Below, one piece after another: positions 51,019 to 60,760 of a stretch of 64,000 bases of DNA (its first letter is position 1; each line of letters begins with the position of its first letter). Under the pieces are notes generated by a model. The model had not been told where the DNA came from. It saw only the letters and a list, made by a program, of their open reading frames with translations, and did no database searches. This DNA comes from DATLMR01 sp964615905 (GTDB lineage Bacteria; Acidobacteriota; Blastocatellia; UBA7656). A program made the position numbers and the translations under genes. The stretch is from the NCBI GenBank assembly GCA_964615905.1, contig CAZTUB010000008.1:124001-188000 (forward strand), given 5' to 3'.

Positions 51019-54000
51019 ATGGCCAGACGAATCTACCTTACCATCGCAATCGTGCTAGCGGTCGGATCAATCTCGTTCGCCACATACCAGGCGGCGAAGA
51101 AGCGCCCCGCGCAGCGGACTCCTGCGCAGGGGGCCAACGCCGCGCGCCGCGCGCCGCGCACAGCGCAGGCGGCAGCGCAAACGCCGCTGCGGCCGGCCGA
51201 CCCGAACCGCGCGCCGCAACCGGCTGTGGACGACGCGCTCTACACGACGGAAGAATTTTTCGGGACGAACGCGCTGGTGATGCGGCCCTACTCGATTGCC
51301 CTCGACCGCGTGACCGCGCTCGCGGCGCAGTACCCGAAAGATGCGCGGCTTCACCTGCACGCGGCGCGGCTTGCGAATCGCTTAGGCCAGTTCGACAAGG
51401 CAGCTGGCGAGATGGTCCAGTACGCCGATTTGAAGAGGCGGTCGCCGGACGCGCTCAGGCGGCTCGCGGATTTCTATCACAACCGCGCGCGGTATTCGGA
51501 TGAGGTTCGCACGCTCCGCGAGCTTGCCGTCGCGCTGCCTGTCGACCATCGCTCGGACGTATACAAGCGGGCGGCTCTCCTTGTCCGCTCGCGGTCGTTG
51601 AAAGAGTTTTCGCCCTCGGATTTCTTCCGAGAGCTTGTCGAGGCGGACCCTTCAAACATCCAGCCGGTCAAGGACTATGTAGAGGAGCTTCGACTGGCGA
51701 ACCGTTCACAGGAAGCGCTCGCAGTGCTTGCATCGTTTCAGCCGAAGTTCCCAGGCGAGCTTGCCTATTTCTTAAAGACTCGCGCACAGGTAACGGAAGC
51801 CACGGGCGACCGCCGCGCGGCAGAGCAGGTCTATTCGTCGGCATTCGACCCGAACTGGCCGCGAGCAATCGCTAGCGATTATTACGACCAGCTTCGCCGC
51901 TTTGGCCGTTACCGCATAGTCAGGCGCGGCCTGCAAGACCAGGTCCGAACGGGCGCGATTGATCTTCAAACGGTAGCGAGGCTGTTCAGCATCTATGCCT
52001 ACGAAGGCGGCTTCGAGCAGGCAGCGCGGCTACTCACAGAGCTTGAGACGCGGCGTGCAGGCGGGCAGGGGCAGGCGACCCAGCCGGGCGCAACGCAGCC
52101 CGCGCCTGTCAGGACTAACGGGTGGACGGCAGACGAGATAAAGATGGCCGCAGCTATGTTTGCCTCGATAGGCCACTACGATCAATCGTCGCGTTATCTC
52201 TACACGCTCTACTTGATCGGCGGGTTGCAGCCCGCGAGTCCCGCGCGCGAGGACGCGCTCTACAGATTGTTCAAGGTGATGCTCGACGCTGCGGGCACGC
52301 CGACGCGTGTGGCTGGCGGCGACCTGTCGCTTTATAAAGACATAGCCGAAGTGGACCAGCACCCCGGCTTTATGAACGGCGTGCTCTCGCTGATACTTGC
52401 CGACACAAACCCTTCGGGGCAATTCTATACGCAGGAGCAGGCGGCGGCCGGGTATTTCAACCGCGCCTTCGCTTACAGAGTCTTCACGGCGTTCAAGCAG
52501 GAGTACGCGCAATCGAACCGCCTGGGCGAGATGTACCTCGGCGTGGTCAACGTCTTCTCGTCACTCGGCGAGCACAGGCTCGCAATCGAAGCGGGGCGCG
52601 AATTTCAAAAGAGCTACCCGGCTTCCCCTTCATACGCAGAGGTCTCTCTGCGCATTGCCGATTCGTACGTCGCGCTTAAAGATCGAGCGGGCGAGCGGGC
52701 GGTTCTGGCGGAACTGCTCGACAGGCTTGCTCGCAACAGGCCTCGCGGTGTGCCTCTGGTTCCTGTTGCGTCAAAGAAGTGGTATTACGGCCTCTCGCCT
52801 CAAGATGAACAGCTGATAGATCGCATCAAGTACAACATCGAAGCTTACAGCGACACATACGAGCCCGTGGGCGACGACCCGCCCTCCGACGCGTCCGAAG
52901 AGCAGTACGACGTGGAAGTGACCGATGTCGGCAGCGCGCAACAACCGCAAGGGCCGACCTACAGCGCTGTGCTTGAAAGGTATATATCCTCGCTTGCGAA
53001 CGAGGAGAAGAACACCGAGACCATCGCGCTTTTCTGGGGCGAGATCAAAAAGCACCCGCGCGAAGAAGGGTTGTACGAGCGATTCTTGCGATGGCTTGGG
53101 CAGGCGCAGATCATCAACGAGCAGCTCAAGGCTTACAACGCGGCCATCCGCCAGTTCGATTCAAACACGTGGTATCACAGGATGGGCCGCTGGTACGTTC
53201 GCCAGAAACGCGGGCGCGAGCTGGCCCGGTACTCGCGCCAGCTTATAGACATCTTTGACGAAGAGGAGATCAGCGAATACCTCCTCAGGTTCGCGGGCTA
53301 CGGCACGACGGCGACGGGCGATGAGCTTGACTGGGACCAGCGGCTGGCCTTCGACCTCTTCAGCTATGCCCGCACGCGGTTCCCGCGCAATCTCTTTTTT
53401 GTGCGAGGCATGCTGACGTATCTCGAAAAGCACGACCGCGCGCGATGGGAGAAGCTGTCGGCCGAGTATTACTTTGCCGACCGGTCGATACGTGACCCGT
53501 ACCTTGAGTGGCTTTCAAAGCAGGGCCAGTTGCGCGACCGCTACAAACAGGCCAGCGCGCGGGCGGCGGCTCCCAATCAACCGGCAACAGGCCAGGCAGG
53601 CACAGCTCAAACGAAAGCTATAGGGTCGGCTTTCACCTACCGCATCTTCACTGCGGACGCGGCCATCTGGCTTTCACATCACGAAGAAGCGCTCGACGCA
53701 TACCGACAGCTCATTGCGCTCTATCCGGGCGAGCCACAGTACGCGGACCGTCTCGCCGACCTGACGCGCTCGTTTGGCAAGCAAGACGATAAGCTCTACG
53801 AAGAGTCTGCGCGGGTTCTTGCTCAGATGGCCGACATTTACCCTGCCAGGCACGACTACCGCGTCAAAGCGGGCGAAGTCTACGCCGAGCTTGGAGACTT
53901 CAAACGAGCGGGCGAGCAGTGGGACACGCTCGTACGCATGGAGCCGGGCGACCGCGAGACTTTTCTCGAAGTCGCAACGATTTATTGGGACTACTACCAG

Positions 54001-57000
54001 TTTGATAACGCCATCCGCGTGCTGAAGGATTTGCGAACCGTATCGGGCGACCAATCTATCTACGCCTACAGGCTTGGCGCGGTCTACGAAGCGAAAGGCG
54101 ATATGGACGCGGCCATCGCGGAGTACATAAAAGTGCTGCCGGAGCAGGGCGAGGGGCGCGACACGGTTGCGCGGCGGCTCGCTCAGCTATCGCGGCGCGC
54201 GGGGCTGGCCGAAAGGATCAACGCTGCCTACCAGAGCGCGAGAAGCGCGAACCCTGACCAGTGGCAGTCGATTATCGGTTATGCAGTCTACCTTGCCGAA
54301 CGCGACCGTCAGGCGGACGCGCTCGCTCACCTTCGCAGCGAGGTTGACCGCTCGACCAACGTGGCGTTTCTCGAATCGGTGCGCGACCTCTTCAGGACTA
54401 TTCTCAGACCGGAAGACGAGCAGCAGGTAATCACGCGGCTCGCGTCCATCGCGCGCGACGAGCGCGAGGCCATGATGTACAGGCTCCAGCTCGCGGCCTT
54501 CCTCGAACGACAGGAGAAGAAAGACGCGGCCGTGTCCGTCATCGACAGGCTTGTGGCAGAGTACCCGACGAACCTCGGCGTGGTCGAAGAGTCCGCTCAA
54601 TTTTACTGGCGGGCGGGGCTTGTCGATAAATCGCTCGACCTTTACAAGCGCACGCTCGCCCGCGCGCGCGGTGCGAACCGCCGCACGTTGACGCTTCAGC
54701 TCGCGCGGCGGCAGAGCGAAGCCAACAAGCTTCAAGACGCCGAAGCGACGCTGCGGGCCTTTTATAACGAGAACCGCGCCGACACGGAAGTCTTTGGCGA
54801 GCTTGCCCGCACACTTGGCGCTCAGAACCGTCTCGCCGACCTGGCGGAACTTTACCAGGGCGCGTTCAAAGACGTGCGCGAGTCGGGGCTGGCGGGCGAC
54901 GAGGCGAAGGCGCGAATGGTCGAGCTGCGGCTGGGGATGGTAAAGACTCTCGACCGTTTGGGCAAGCGGCAAGAAGCGCTGGACCAGTACATCGAAGTCA
55001 TCAACCTGTTGCCGGAAGACGCCGACCGCCTCGCGACCGCAATCGATTATGCCGAGCGGCACAATCTTACAGACAGGCTCGTCGGCTACTACGAAAAGCT
55101 CTCGGCCGAATCGTACAAGAATTACCGCTGGCAGCTCGTGCTCGGCCGAATCTATGAACGGCGCGGGAATTTTTCGGGCGCATCCGACCAGTACCGCGTC
55201 GCGGTTCAAAACGAGCCGCAACGCTCGGACCTGCGACTCAACCTAGCTTCGTCGCTTGCGCGGCAGCGTCGCTTTGACGAAGCCATAGCGATATTGCGCG
55301 AAGGGTGGGCGCTCGCCGGGCGCGACCCGCAATGGCTGATGGAGGTGGCAAAGCTTCAGGTCCAGCAGGGCAAACGCGACGAGGCCGTCCAGACAGTCCG
55401 CCAGGCGCTCGCCTCAAAGAAGGACGCAAAGGTCTCTGCTCAGATGCAGATTGCGAATCAACTTTCTGACTGGGGCATGAGCGGCGAAGCGGTACGGCTT
55501 TACGAGCAGGCGCTTGCGCTGTTGCCCAGGAGCTTGAAAGACGAGCCGGTAAATTACGAAGAGTTCGCCACCTACGTTAAAGCGCTGATAAAGACAGAGC
55601 CCGCCCCCGCCGTTTATCAAAAGCTCGAACGGTTGCGCGCACAATACTTTGCAATCGGCGAGAATTCCCAGGACACCGACGGTTATAAGGCAAAGAGCAT
55701 CGTGAGCCGTCTGGACCAGGCCATGAGGTCAGATTTCGGGCCTGGCGTGGTCGAGTACGCTAACCAGTCTGAGACTGTCGCGCTCACTTCTGCCCTGCGC
55801 GCTTCGGTCGTGCGCCACACCACCTATGCCGAGCGCGAACAGATGCAGAGGTATCTTGCGATAGCGCGCGCCGCGAATCTGGTCGATCTCGAACACGACA
55901 TCCTCGTTCAGATCAAGGAGGCTGCGTTCAAGGCGAGGACGAGGGCGGAGGATACAAGTTATTACACGGAGCTGCGCTGGCTTGTAGCCTTCCACAACCG
56001 CCACGCGTCATTCGCACGCGCGGGTGAGCTGCTCGCATCGGAGTTCGCGCGCGATCAGTATAAAGACAGGTTCGACTATCAAAATCAGATAGCGACCGAA
56101 TACAGGCTGGCGGGCGACCGGTCGCGCGAGCTCGATTCACTGCGGGCGGCATACCGGAGCGCGAGCGGCGATATGACCGCAGACCACGTCGATTGGGTCG
56201 ACCGGTACCTCTCGCTGCTTTACGCATCGGGCAATCGCGACGAGCTGACGCGGCTTGCATCGACTTACAGCCCTCACCAGTTGCAGCTTGTCAATTTCCT
56301 TATCTCGAAAAACGAGAAGGTGCTTGCTCGCACGGCAATCGCCAGCGCGAAGCAGTCGCCCGCGTGGGCGGCGTCGCGGAGCGCCGAGGTCGGGTTGTTC
56401 CTCAAAGACACGTCACCCGAAACCGAGGCCTTGTTCAAACGCGCGCTCGACATCAAGCCCATCGGGGAGATGTTGGGCAAACGCGTCGACCCAAACACGA
56501 GCCTTGTCGGCGACGACTGGTTTGTGGCCGCGCGCAATTACGGGTTCTGGCTAGGGCTCGTGCCCGCGCGCGAACCCGAGATTCGCAAATTTGTGGCGGC
56601 AGAGATCGAGGGCGATTCTTCGAGCGCGCTTGCTCAATTAGAGCTTGCCGGTTTTTACCTTGATCGCAAAGACACGACGCGAGCCGCCGCACACACTCAA
56701 CTGGCGACAGAGCTTGCGCCCGACAGCCGTGAGGCTACGGCCATGCGCGGCGCGGTTGCGTTTGCGCGAGGCGACCGCAAGGCCGCGCTCGATGCGTGGG
56801 CGACTCTGTTGACCGGGCGGGTGAGCGTTGCCTCGGCCCAGAGCTATTTGAAGGTGCTCGCCGACAACGGCCTGCTGCGCGAAGCGTTGCCGCAGCTCGA
56901 AAACTTCCTTGTGGCTTACTTGAACCAGAGGTCGCGCAACGACGACGACAGCAGCCGCATTGAAGCGGTCAAGCCGCTTGTCACGGAGATTGCAAACCGC

Positions 57001-58830
57001 GCAGCGGCAGACCCCAGGCTCGCAGACGATGTTGCGGCCTTTTTCCATAAGGTCGTCGCTCGCACGCCAAACGATCTGGCCATCGCGCCTATGTTGATCG
57101 AAGAGAACCTTCTGTCAGGCGCAGGGCTGGCTGCGATCTACCGGACGTACCATCAACGGCTGGCCGACAACGCCAGGGCGGTTTTTGGCACGGCTGAATA
57201 CGAGAACGGGTACTATCACAGGGGCGATTACGTCTACCCGGCGCGCGCCCTGAGCGAATGGCGGCGGCGGTTTGTCGATTTCCTGATTCGCGCGCGAGCC
57301 TACGATGAAGCGCGGTTGCTCGTCAGCGCGATCAGGCAAGAGGAGGCTGCAAACTCGCTTGAGCTTGGCACGCGCGAGAACTCTTACGAGAGCAGCAGCC
57401 GTTATGACTGGGTCCCGCTTGCTGCCGCGCTCATCGAGCTGAGGGCAGGCCGCGACCCGGCTTCTGCGCTCGCAGAACTGAGGCGGTATTGCGGTCTCGC
57501 CGACGCTTCCGCGAGCAGTCAATCGACGGGGCAGACAATGGACGGGGCGCCGCTTCAAGAGAGGTGCTTGAAAGGCTACTCGCTGCTGGTGGCAGAAGGG
57601 AGGCGAGCGGAAGCCGACGCATTGCTTTACGAGGCATACAGCGCGGCTGCCCGGTCACGGTATTCAAATGACGCGAGCCTTGCGGGGCTTGCCGAGCTTG
57701 AAGCGAGGCGGGGTCGCATGGACGAGGCGTCAAGGCTGCTCAAGCTGCTGGTCGCGCGTTCGACGGACAACGCGGGCGCGCTGAGACTCGCGGCAGAGAC
57801 CGCCGGTCGCATAAACGCGCTTGCCGAAGCCATCGAATTCAGGGAGCTGATTGCAAGAGCCAACCCGGAAGACTCTATAAACAGGCTTGAGCTTGCGCGG
57901 TTGACGCTCGCGGCAGGGCGCGGCGGCGACGCGATTGGGCAGGTCATCTCGCTCGCGTCCGAGCGCACGACGCCGAACAGCGTTCGAACGCAGGCTATGG
58001 AAGTCCTTGGCGACATCGTGCGGGCTGACCGCTCGCTCGCCGCCCGCGCCCAGACTCTTGCCGCCGAGCGGTTGCCTCAGAGCGAGCCAATCGCGCAGCT
58101 TGCTCGCGCTTCAATCGCCGAGGCAGACGGGCGTGCCGCCGAAGCTCGGACCGCGCTGTCGGCTATCAAGGCCGGGCCGCTGGCTGCCGTGGCGCATGCC
58201 AAGCTCGGTCAGCTCGCGGTTGCGGCGGGCAATGACCCGGAAGCCGTCGCAAACTTCGAGCGCGCCACATACCTCGACGCCGACGAAACGCTGACGGGCT
58301 CGATAGCCTATCGCGTTCCCAGCCCGCGCGCGCAATTGATCTTGCTCTACGGCAAGTCTGGCCGCGACCTGGCGGCTTTCCGGCTGGCCGAGAGCGACGA
58401 ATCGGGCAGGCCGTCATTCATAGTCTCGACTCTTCGCTACGCGCTGTCGAGCAACAACGAGTCGAGAGAAGACGGGGCCGACGAGTTGTTCGAGCCTGCG
58501 CTCGATTCGGCGCAGTCGGAAAGCGCGGGGGTAAAGACCATCGCCGAGTTGAATCAAGCGGCCCAGGCTCAAATCCAGGACCGGCTGCTCGCGTCGCTCG
58601 CGGAGTCCGCGGGCAGGCTTGAGCAGTTTGACAAGGCCATAGCAATTGAGCGGGCTCGATTGCGCGACGAAGAGAGGGCTGAACAGAAGGCAGTCATCGA
58701 GAGGAGACTCGCCGAGGTGATCGCGGCCCAACGCGCGCGCCAGTTGAGAGACGCGCTCCAGCCGAGGATTGATCGGGCAAACGCGACGGCATCGCTTTAC
58801 GCCGCGCGTTTTCTTGGTGAGGTGAGATAA
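51019..58830 (+). CDS. Giant exported TPR-repeat protein (2603 residues)
   Basis: The protein has 2603 residues. The N-terminus RRIYLTIAIVLAVGSISFA is a membrane anchor or signal, followed by an Ala/Arg/Pro-rich linker (to about 70). The rest is almost entirely helical TPR-like repeats (for example NRLGQFDKAAGEMVQYADL, YEAKGDMDAAIAEYIKVLPE, LARQRRFDEAIAILREGWAL). Two short low-complexity linkers (near 345-365 and near 850-870) interrupt the solenoid. No enzymatic domain is seen; it probably scaffolds an envelope complex. It follows the VIT-VWA gene by 55 bases and is followed after five bases by the last gene, so all four are likely co-transcribed. Confidence 0.88.
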   Translation: MARRIYLTIAIVLAVGSISFATYQAAKKRPAQRTPAQGANAARRAPRTAQAAAQTPLRPADPNRAPQPAVDDALYTTEEFFGTNALVMRPYSIALDRVTALAAQYPKDARLHLHAARLANRLGQFDKAAGEMVQYADLKRRSPDALRRLADFYHNRARYSDEVRTLRELAVALPVDHRSDVYKRAALLVRSRSLKEFSPSDFFRELVEADPSNIQPVKDYVEELRLANRSQEALAVLASFQPKFPGELAYFLKTRAQVTEATGDRRAAEQVYSSAFDPNWPRAIASDYYDQLRRFGRYRIVRRGLQDQVRTGAIDLQTVARLFSIYAYEGGFEQAARLLTELETRRAGGQGQATQPGATQPAPVRTNGWTADEIKMAAAMFASIGHYDQSSRYLYTLYLIGGLQPASPAREDALYRLFKVMLDAAGTPTRVAGGDLSLYKDIAEVDQHPGFMNGVLSLILADTNPSGQFYTQEQAAAGYFNRAFAYRVFTAFKQEYAQSNRLGEMYLGVVNVFSSLGEHRLAIEAGREFQKSYPASPSYAEVSLRIADSYVALKDRAGERAVLAELLDRLARNRPRGVPLVPVASKKWYYGLSPQDEQLIDRIKYNIEAYSDTYEPVGDDPPSDASEEQYDVEVTDVGSAQQPQGPTYSAVLERYISSLANEEKNTETIALFWGEIKKHPREEGLYERFLRWLGQAQIINEQLKAYNAAIRQFDSNTWYHRMGRWYVRQKRGRELARYSRQLIDIFDEEEISEYLLRFAGYGTTATGDELDWDQRLAFDLFSYARTRFPRNLFFVRGMLTYLEKHDRARWEKLSAEYYFADRSIRDPYLEWLSKQGQLRDRYKQASARAAAPNQPATGQAGTAQTKAIGSAFTYRIFTADAAIWLSHHEEALDAYRQLIALYPGEPQYADRLADLTRSFGKQDDKLYEESARVLAQMADIYPARHDYRVKAGEVYAELGDFKRAGEQWDTLVRMEPGDRETFLEVATIYWDYYQFDNAIRVLKDLRTVSGDQSIYAYRLGAVYEAKGDMDAAIAEYIKVLPEQGEGRDTVARRLAQLSRRAGLAERINAAYQSARSANPDQWQSIIGYAVYLAERDRQADALAHLRSEVDRSTNVAFLESVRDLFRTILRPEDEQQVITRLASIARDEREAMMYRLQLAAFLERQEKKDAAVSVIDRLVAEYPTNLGVVEESAQFYWRAGLVDKSLDLYKRTLARARGANRRTLTLQLARRQSEANKLQDAEATLRAFYNENRADTEVFGELARTLGAQNRLADLAELYQGAFKDVRESGLAGDEAKARMVELRLGMVKTLDRLGKRQEALDQYIEVINLLPEDADRLATAIDYAERHNLTDRLVGYYEKLSAESYKNYRWQLVLGRIYERRGNFSGASDQYRVAVQNEPQRSDLRLNLASSLARQRRFDEAIAILREGWALAGRDPQWLMEVAKLQVQQGKRDEAVQTVRQALASKKDAKVSAQMQIANQLSDWGMSGEAVRLYEQALALLPRSLKDEPVNYEEFATYVKALIKTEPAPAVYQKLERLRAQYFAIGENSQDTDGYKAKSIVSRLDQAMRSDFGPGVVEYANQSETVALTSALRASVVRHTTYAEREQMQRYLAIARAANLVDLEHDILVQIKEAAFKARTRAEDTSYYTELRWLVAFHNRHASFARAGELLASEFARDQYKDRFDYQNQIATEYRLAGDRSRELDSLRAAYRSASGDMTADHVDWVDRYLSLLYASGNRDELTRLASTYSPHQLQLVNFLISKNEKVLARTAIASAKQSPAWAASRSAEVGLFLKDTSPETEALFKRALDIKPIGEMLGKRVDPNTSLVGDDWFVAARNYGFWLGLVPAREPEIRKFVAAEIEGDSSSALAQLELAGFYLDRKDTTRAAAHTQLATELAPDSREATAMRGAVAFARGDRKAALDAWATLLTGRVSVASAQSYLKVLADNGLLREALPQLENFLVAYLNQRSRNDDDSSRIEAVKPLVTEIANRAAADPRLADDVAAFFHKVVARTPNDLAIAPMLIEENLLSGAGLAAIYRTYHQRLADNARAVFGTAEYENGYYHRGDYVYPARALSEWRRRFVDFLIRARAYDEARLLVSAIRQEEAANSLELGTRENSYESSSRYDWVPLAAALIELRAGRDPASALAELRRYCGLADASASSQSTGQTMDGAPLQERCLKGYSLLVAEGRRAEADALLYEAYSAAARSRYSNDASLAGLAELEARRGRMDEASRLLKLLVARSTDNAGALRLAAETAGRINALAEAIEFRELIARANPEDSINRLELARLTLAAGRGGDAIGQVISLASERTTPNSVRTQAMEVLGDIVRADRSLAARAQTLAAERLPQSEPIAQLARASIAEADGRAAEARTALSAIKAGPLAAVAHAKLGQLAVAAGNDPEAVANFERATYLDADETLTGSIAYRVPSPRAQLILLYGKSGRDLAAFRLAESDESGRPSFIVSTLRYALSSNNESREDGADELFEPALDSAQSESAGVKTIAELNQAAQAQIQDRLLASLAESAGRLEQFDKAIAIERARLRDEERAEQKAVIERRLAEVIAAQRARQLRDALQPRIDRANATASLYAARFLGEVR

Positions 58831-58835
58831 CCGTC

Positions 58836-60683
58836 ATGAAAAACAGCAAGCTCATTATGCTGATAGCGGTGGCCGTCATCGCCCTGGCTCACAGGTCGGA
58901 CGGTCAGCAGGCACGGTCCGTTCAAGACCAGATGCGACTGGCAGGAATCACGCCGCGAGGGGCCATCGTGTATCTCCAGGCGCGAGACTTCGGCGCTCTG
59001 ATGCGAGCGTGGACGGCCTCGACCGTGCGCAACGACTTTTACAAGAGCGCCAGCTTCACGGCCTTCTCGAAATCGCGCATATACCTCAAGCTCCAGGACC
59101 GTCGGCAAGATTTCGAGAAAGCAATCGGCTTCGGTATTGATGAAAGCCGAGTGGCCGAGCTTGCCTCCGGGACGGCGGCGATAGCTGTCTACGACATAGG
59201 CAAGCTTGAGGTCGTCTTCGTTACCGAGATGGGGCGCGAGCGCGCTATTGCGACCGCGCTGTTCAAGCAAGCGGCGCAGTTTCAAGAGCGGCCGTCGGAG
59301 GCGGGCGTCTACTACGTGCGAGACGTAACGACCGACGCGGGGCGGTTGAACCAGCAATTCTGCTTTGCTCACACGAACGGGAAGCTCATTGTCACTACCA
59401 CCGAAGGGTTGATGATCCGCGCGCTTGCGAACGCGAAGTCTGCGGGCGCGGACTCGCTGCTCGCAGACGTTGCGGCGACCGCCGGACGGGCCGACGGGTT
59501 TGCTTCAAACGACCTGACCATGTGGCTCGATCAAGCCCGGCTGAACCGCAACCGCCATTTCAACAGCTACTGGGTCCATCAAAACTCGCATCTGTCTGAC
59601 ACTCCCACGGGCACGGGGCTCGGCGAGATCGAGACCGGTTTGATCGACCTTAAGATCTCGCGGGAAGGGCTTACGGAACAGCGGTGGTTTGTGATGAATG
59701 AGGCGACCGGCTCGCAGTCGACGAGGACCGCCTCGATAAGCGCGGAGCAGGCCACGGCTCTTTTGCGATTCGCTCCCGCCTCGTCGCAACTTGTCGAGGT
59801 GCGCGGCTCGTCAACAGGGCTGGCCTCGGCCGTATCCAAAGCGCTTTTTGGCAAAGTGCCTGACGGCCCGACTTCTACCCCTTCTATCCCTGACCGCACG
59901 TGGGATACAAACAACGAAGGCGATGGTCAGGCGAGGACCGGGCGCTATCAAAGGCTCGACACTCGGTTTGATCGCGACGTTGACGACGATCAAGGAGCGC
60001 CCTCATCCGCATCTCAAACCCCGGCCGCCGCGCCGCCTGTGGCATCGGTACTTGACGCGATGATCGACAGGGTTACGGCCGCCGGATACTCCGAGTTTGC
60101 GCGAGCGAGAGTTGAAGCAGGGAGGCCTTTCACGCGGTTCGAGCGCGCGGTCGTGATCGAAACGACCGCCTCGGTTGACCGCGCGTCGCTTGAGCGCGCC
60201 CTCACCGAAGAGCTTCGCGCGAGGTTTGTCGTGGCGGGCGTCGAGCCGTCGCTTTCGTGGCAATCTGACGGCGAAGTCAGATTTCTAGCCCAATCGCTGC
60301 TCGAACAGGGGGCCGCTTATGCCGTGTCGGGTAAGTATCTCGTGCTCGCTTCGAGCAGGGATTTTGCCCGCGAGATTCTTCAAGCCTCGACCGCCGCCTC
60401 GGTTGCACCGATAAGACTGGACGCGGCAGTCAGCTATTACGCGGTGACGCGCTTGGCCGAGGCCCGGCCCGCTTACGATCTGCTCATGTCAAAGCTTGAC
60501 GGGAAGACGGACCAGCCTGTTCGATCAAGCTCGAATGACGACGAGACGGAAGAGACGCACGAAGTGAAGTTCTTTAGCGAAAATCTGTCGAGCCTTGTCG
60601 CCGCATCTGCCGTGCGCGAGACGCGGCTTTCCAGGCGGTCAGACGGGCCGGTCATGGTAGAGCGTGTCAGCTATTCGTGGTAG
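58836..60683 (+). CDS. Exported DUF3352-like hypothetical protein
   Basis: The protein has 615 residues. A signal peptide spans about 1-23 (LIMLIAVAVIALAHRSDG). The body begins GITPRGAIVYLQARDFGALM, which parallels the DUF3352-type protein at 43725, and continues with EKAIGFGIDESRVAELASGT. A polar linker (about 345-405, rich in Asp, Arg, Pro and Ala) separates two halves, the second with ASLERALTEELRARFVV and YAVSGKYLVLASSRDF. No catalytic motif. Last gene of the four-gene envelope operon, closed by a hairpin. Confidence 0.72.
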   Translation: MKNSKLIMLIAVAVIALAHRSDGQQARSVQDQMRLAGITPRGAIVYLQARDFGALMRAWTASTVRNDFYKSASFTAFSKSRIYLKLQDRRQDFEKAIGFGIDESRVAELASGTAAIAVYDIGKLEVVFVTEMGRERAIATALFKQAAQFQERPSEAGVYYVRDVTTDAGRLNQQFCFAHTNGKLIVTTTEGLMIRALANAKSAGADSLLADVAATAGRADGFASNDLTMWLDQARLNRNRHFNSYWVHQNSHLSDTPTGTGLGEIETGLIDLKISREGLTEQRWFVMNEATGSQSTRTASISAEQATALLRFAPASSQLVEVRGSSTGLASAVSKALFGKVPDGPTSTPSIPDRTWDTNNEGDGQARTGRYQRLDTRFDRDVDDDQGAPSSASQTPAAAPPVASVLDAMIDRVTAAGYSEFARARVEAGRPFTRFERAVVIETTASVDRASLERALTEELRARFVVAGVEPSLSWQSDGEVRFLAQSLLEQGAAYAVSGKYLVLASSRDFAREILQASTAASVAPIRLDAAVSYYAVTRLAEARPAYDLLMSKLDGKTDQPVRSSSNDDETEETHEVKFFSENLSSLVAASAVRETRLSRRSDGPVMVERVSYSW

Positions 60684-60684
60684 G

Positions 60685-60709
60685 CCGGTCGCAGGATTGC
60701 TGCGACCGG
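60685..60709. terminator. Hairpin between convergent operons
   Basis: CCGGTCGCAG (60685-60694) pairs with CTGCGACCGG (60700-60709), a perfect 10-bp stem with loop GATTG, starting two bases after the stop of the gene at 58836. Confidence 0.7.
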
Positions 60710-60723
60710 AGCAGTCTTATGTG

Positions 60724-60760
60724 GTTTATCTGCTCTCAAGCTTATAAAGAGCAGATAAAC
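60724..60760. other. Inverted repeat overlapping radical SAM gene stop codon
   Basis: GTTTATCTGCTCT (60724-60736) pairs with AGAGCAGATAAAC (60748-60760), a perfect 13-bp stem. It contains the stop codon (60726-60728) and the last codons of the minus-strand radical SAM gene and may act as its terminator. Confidence 0.6.

Noticed and set aside
54187..55221. Minus-strand open frame inside the giant TPR gene
   Set aside because: Shadow of the repeat coding sequence; no start context and no domain.
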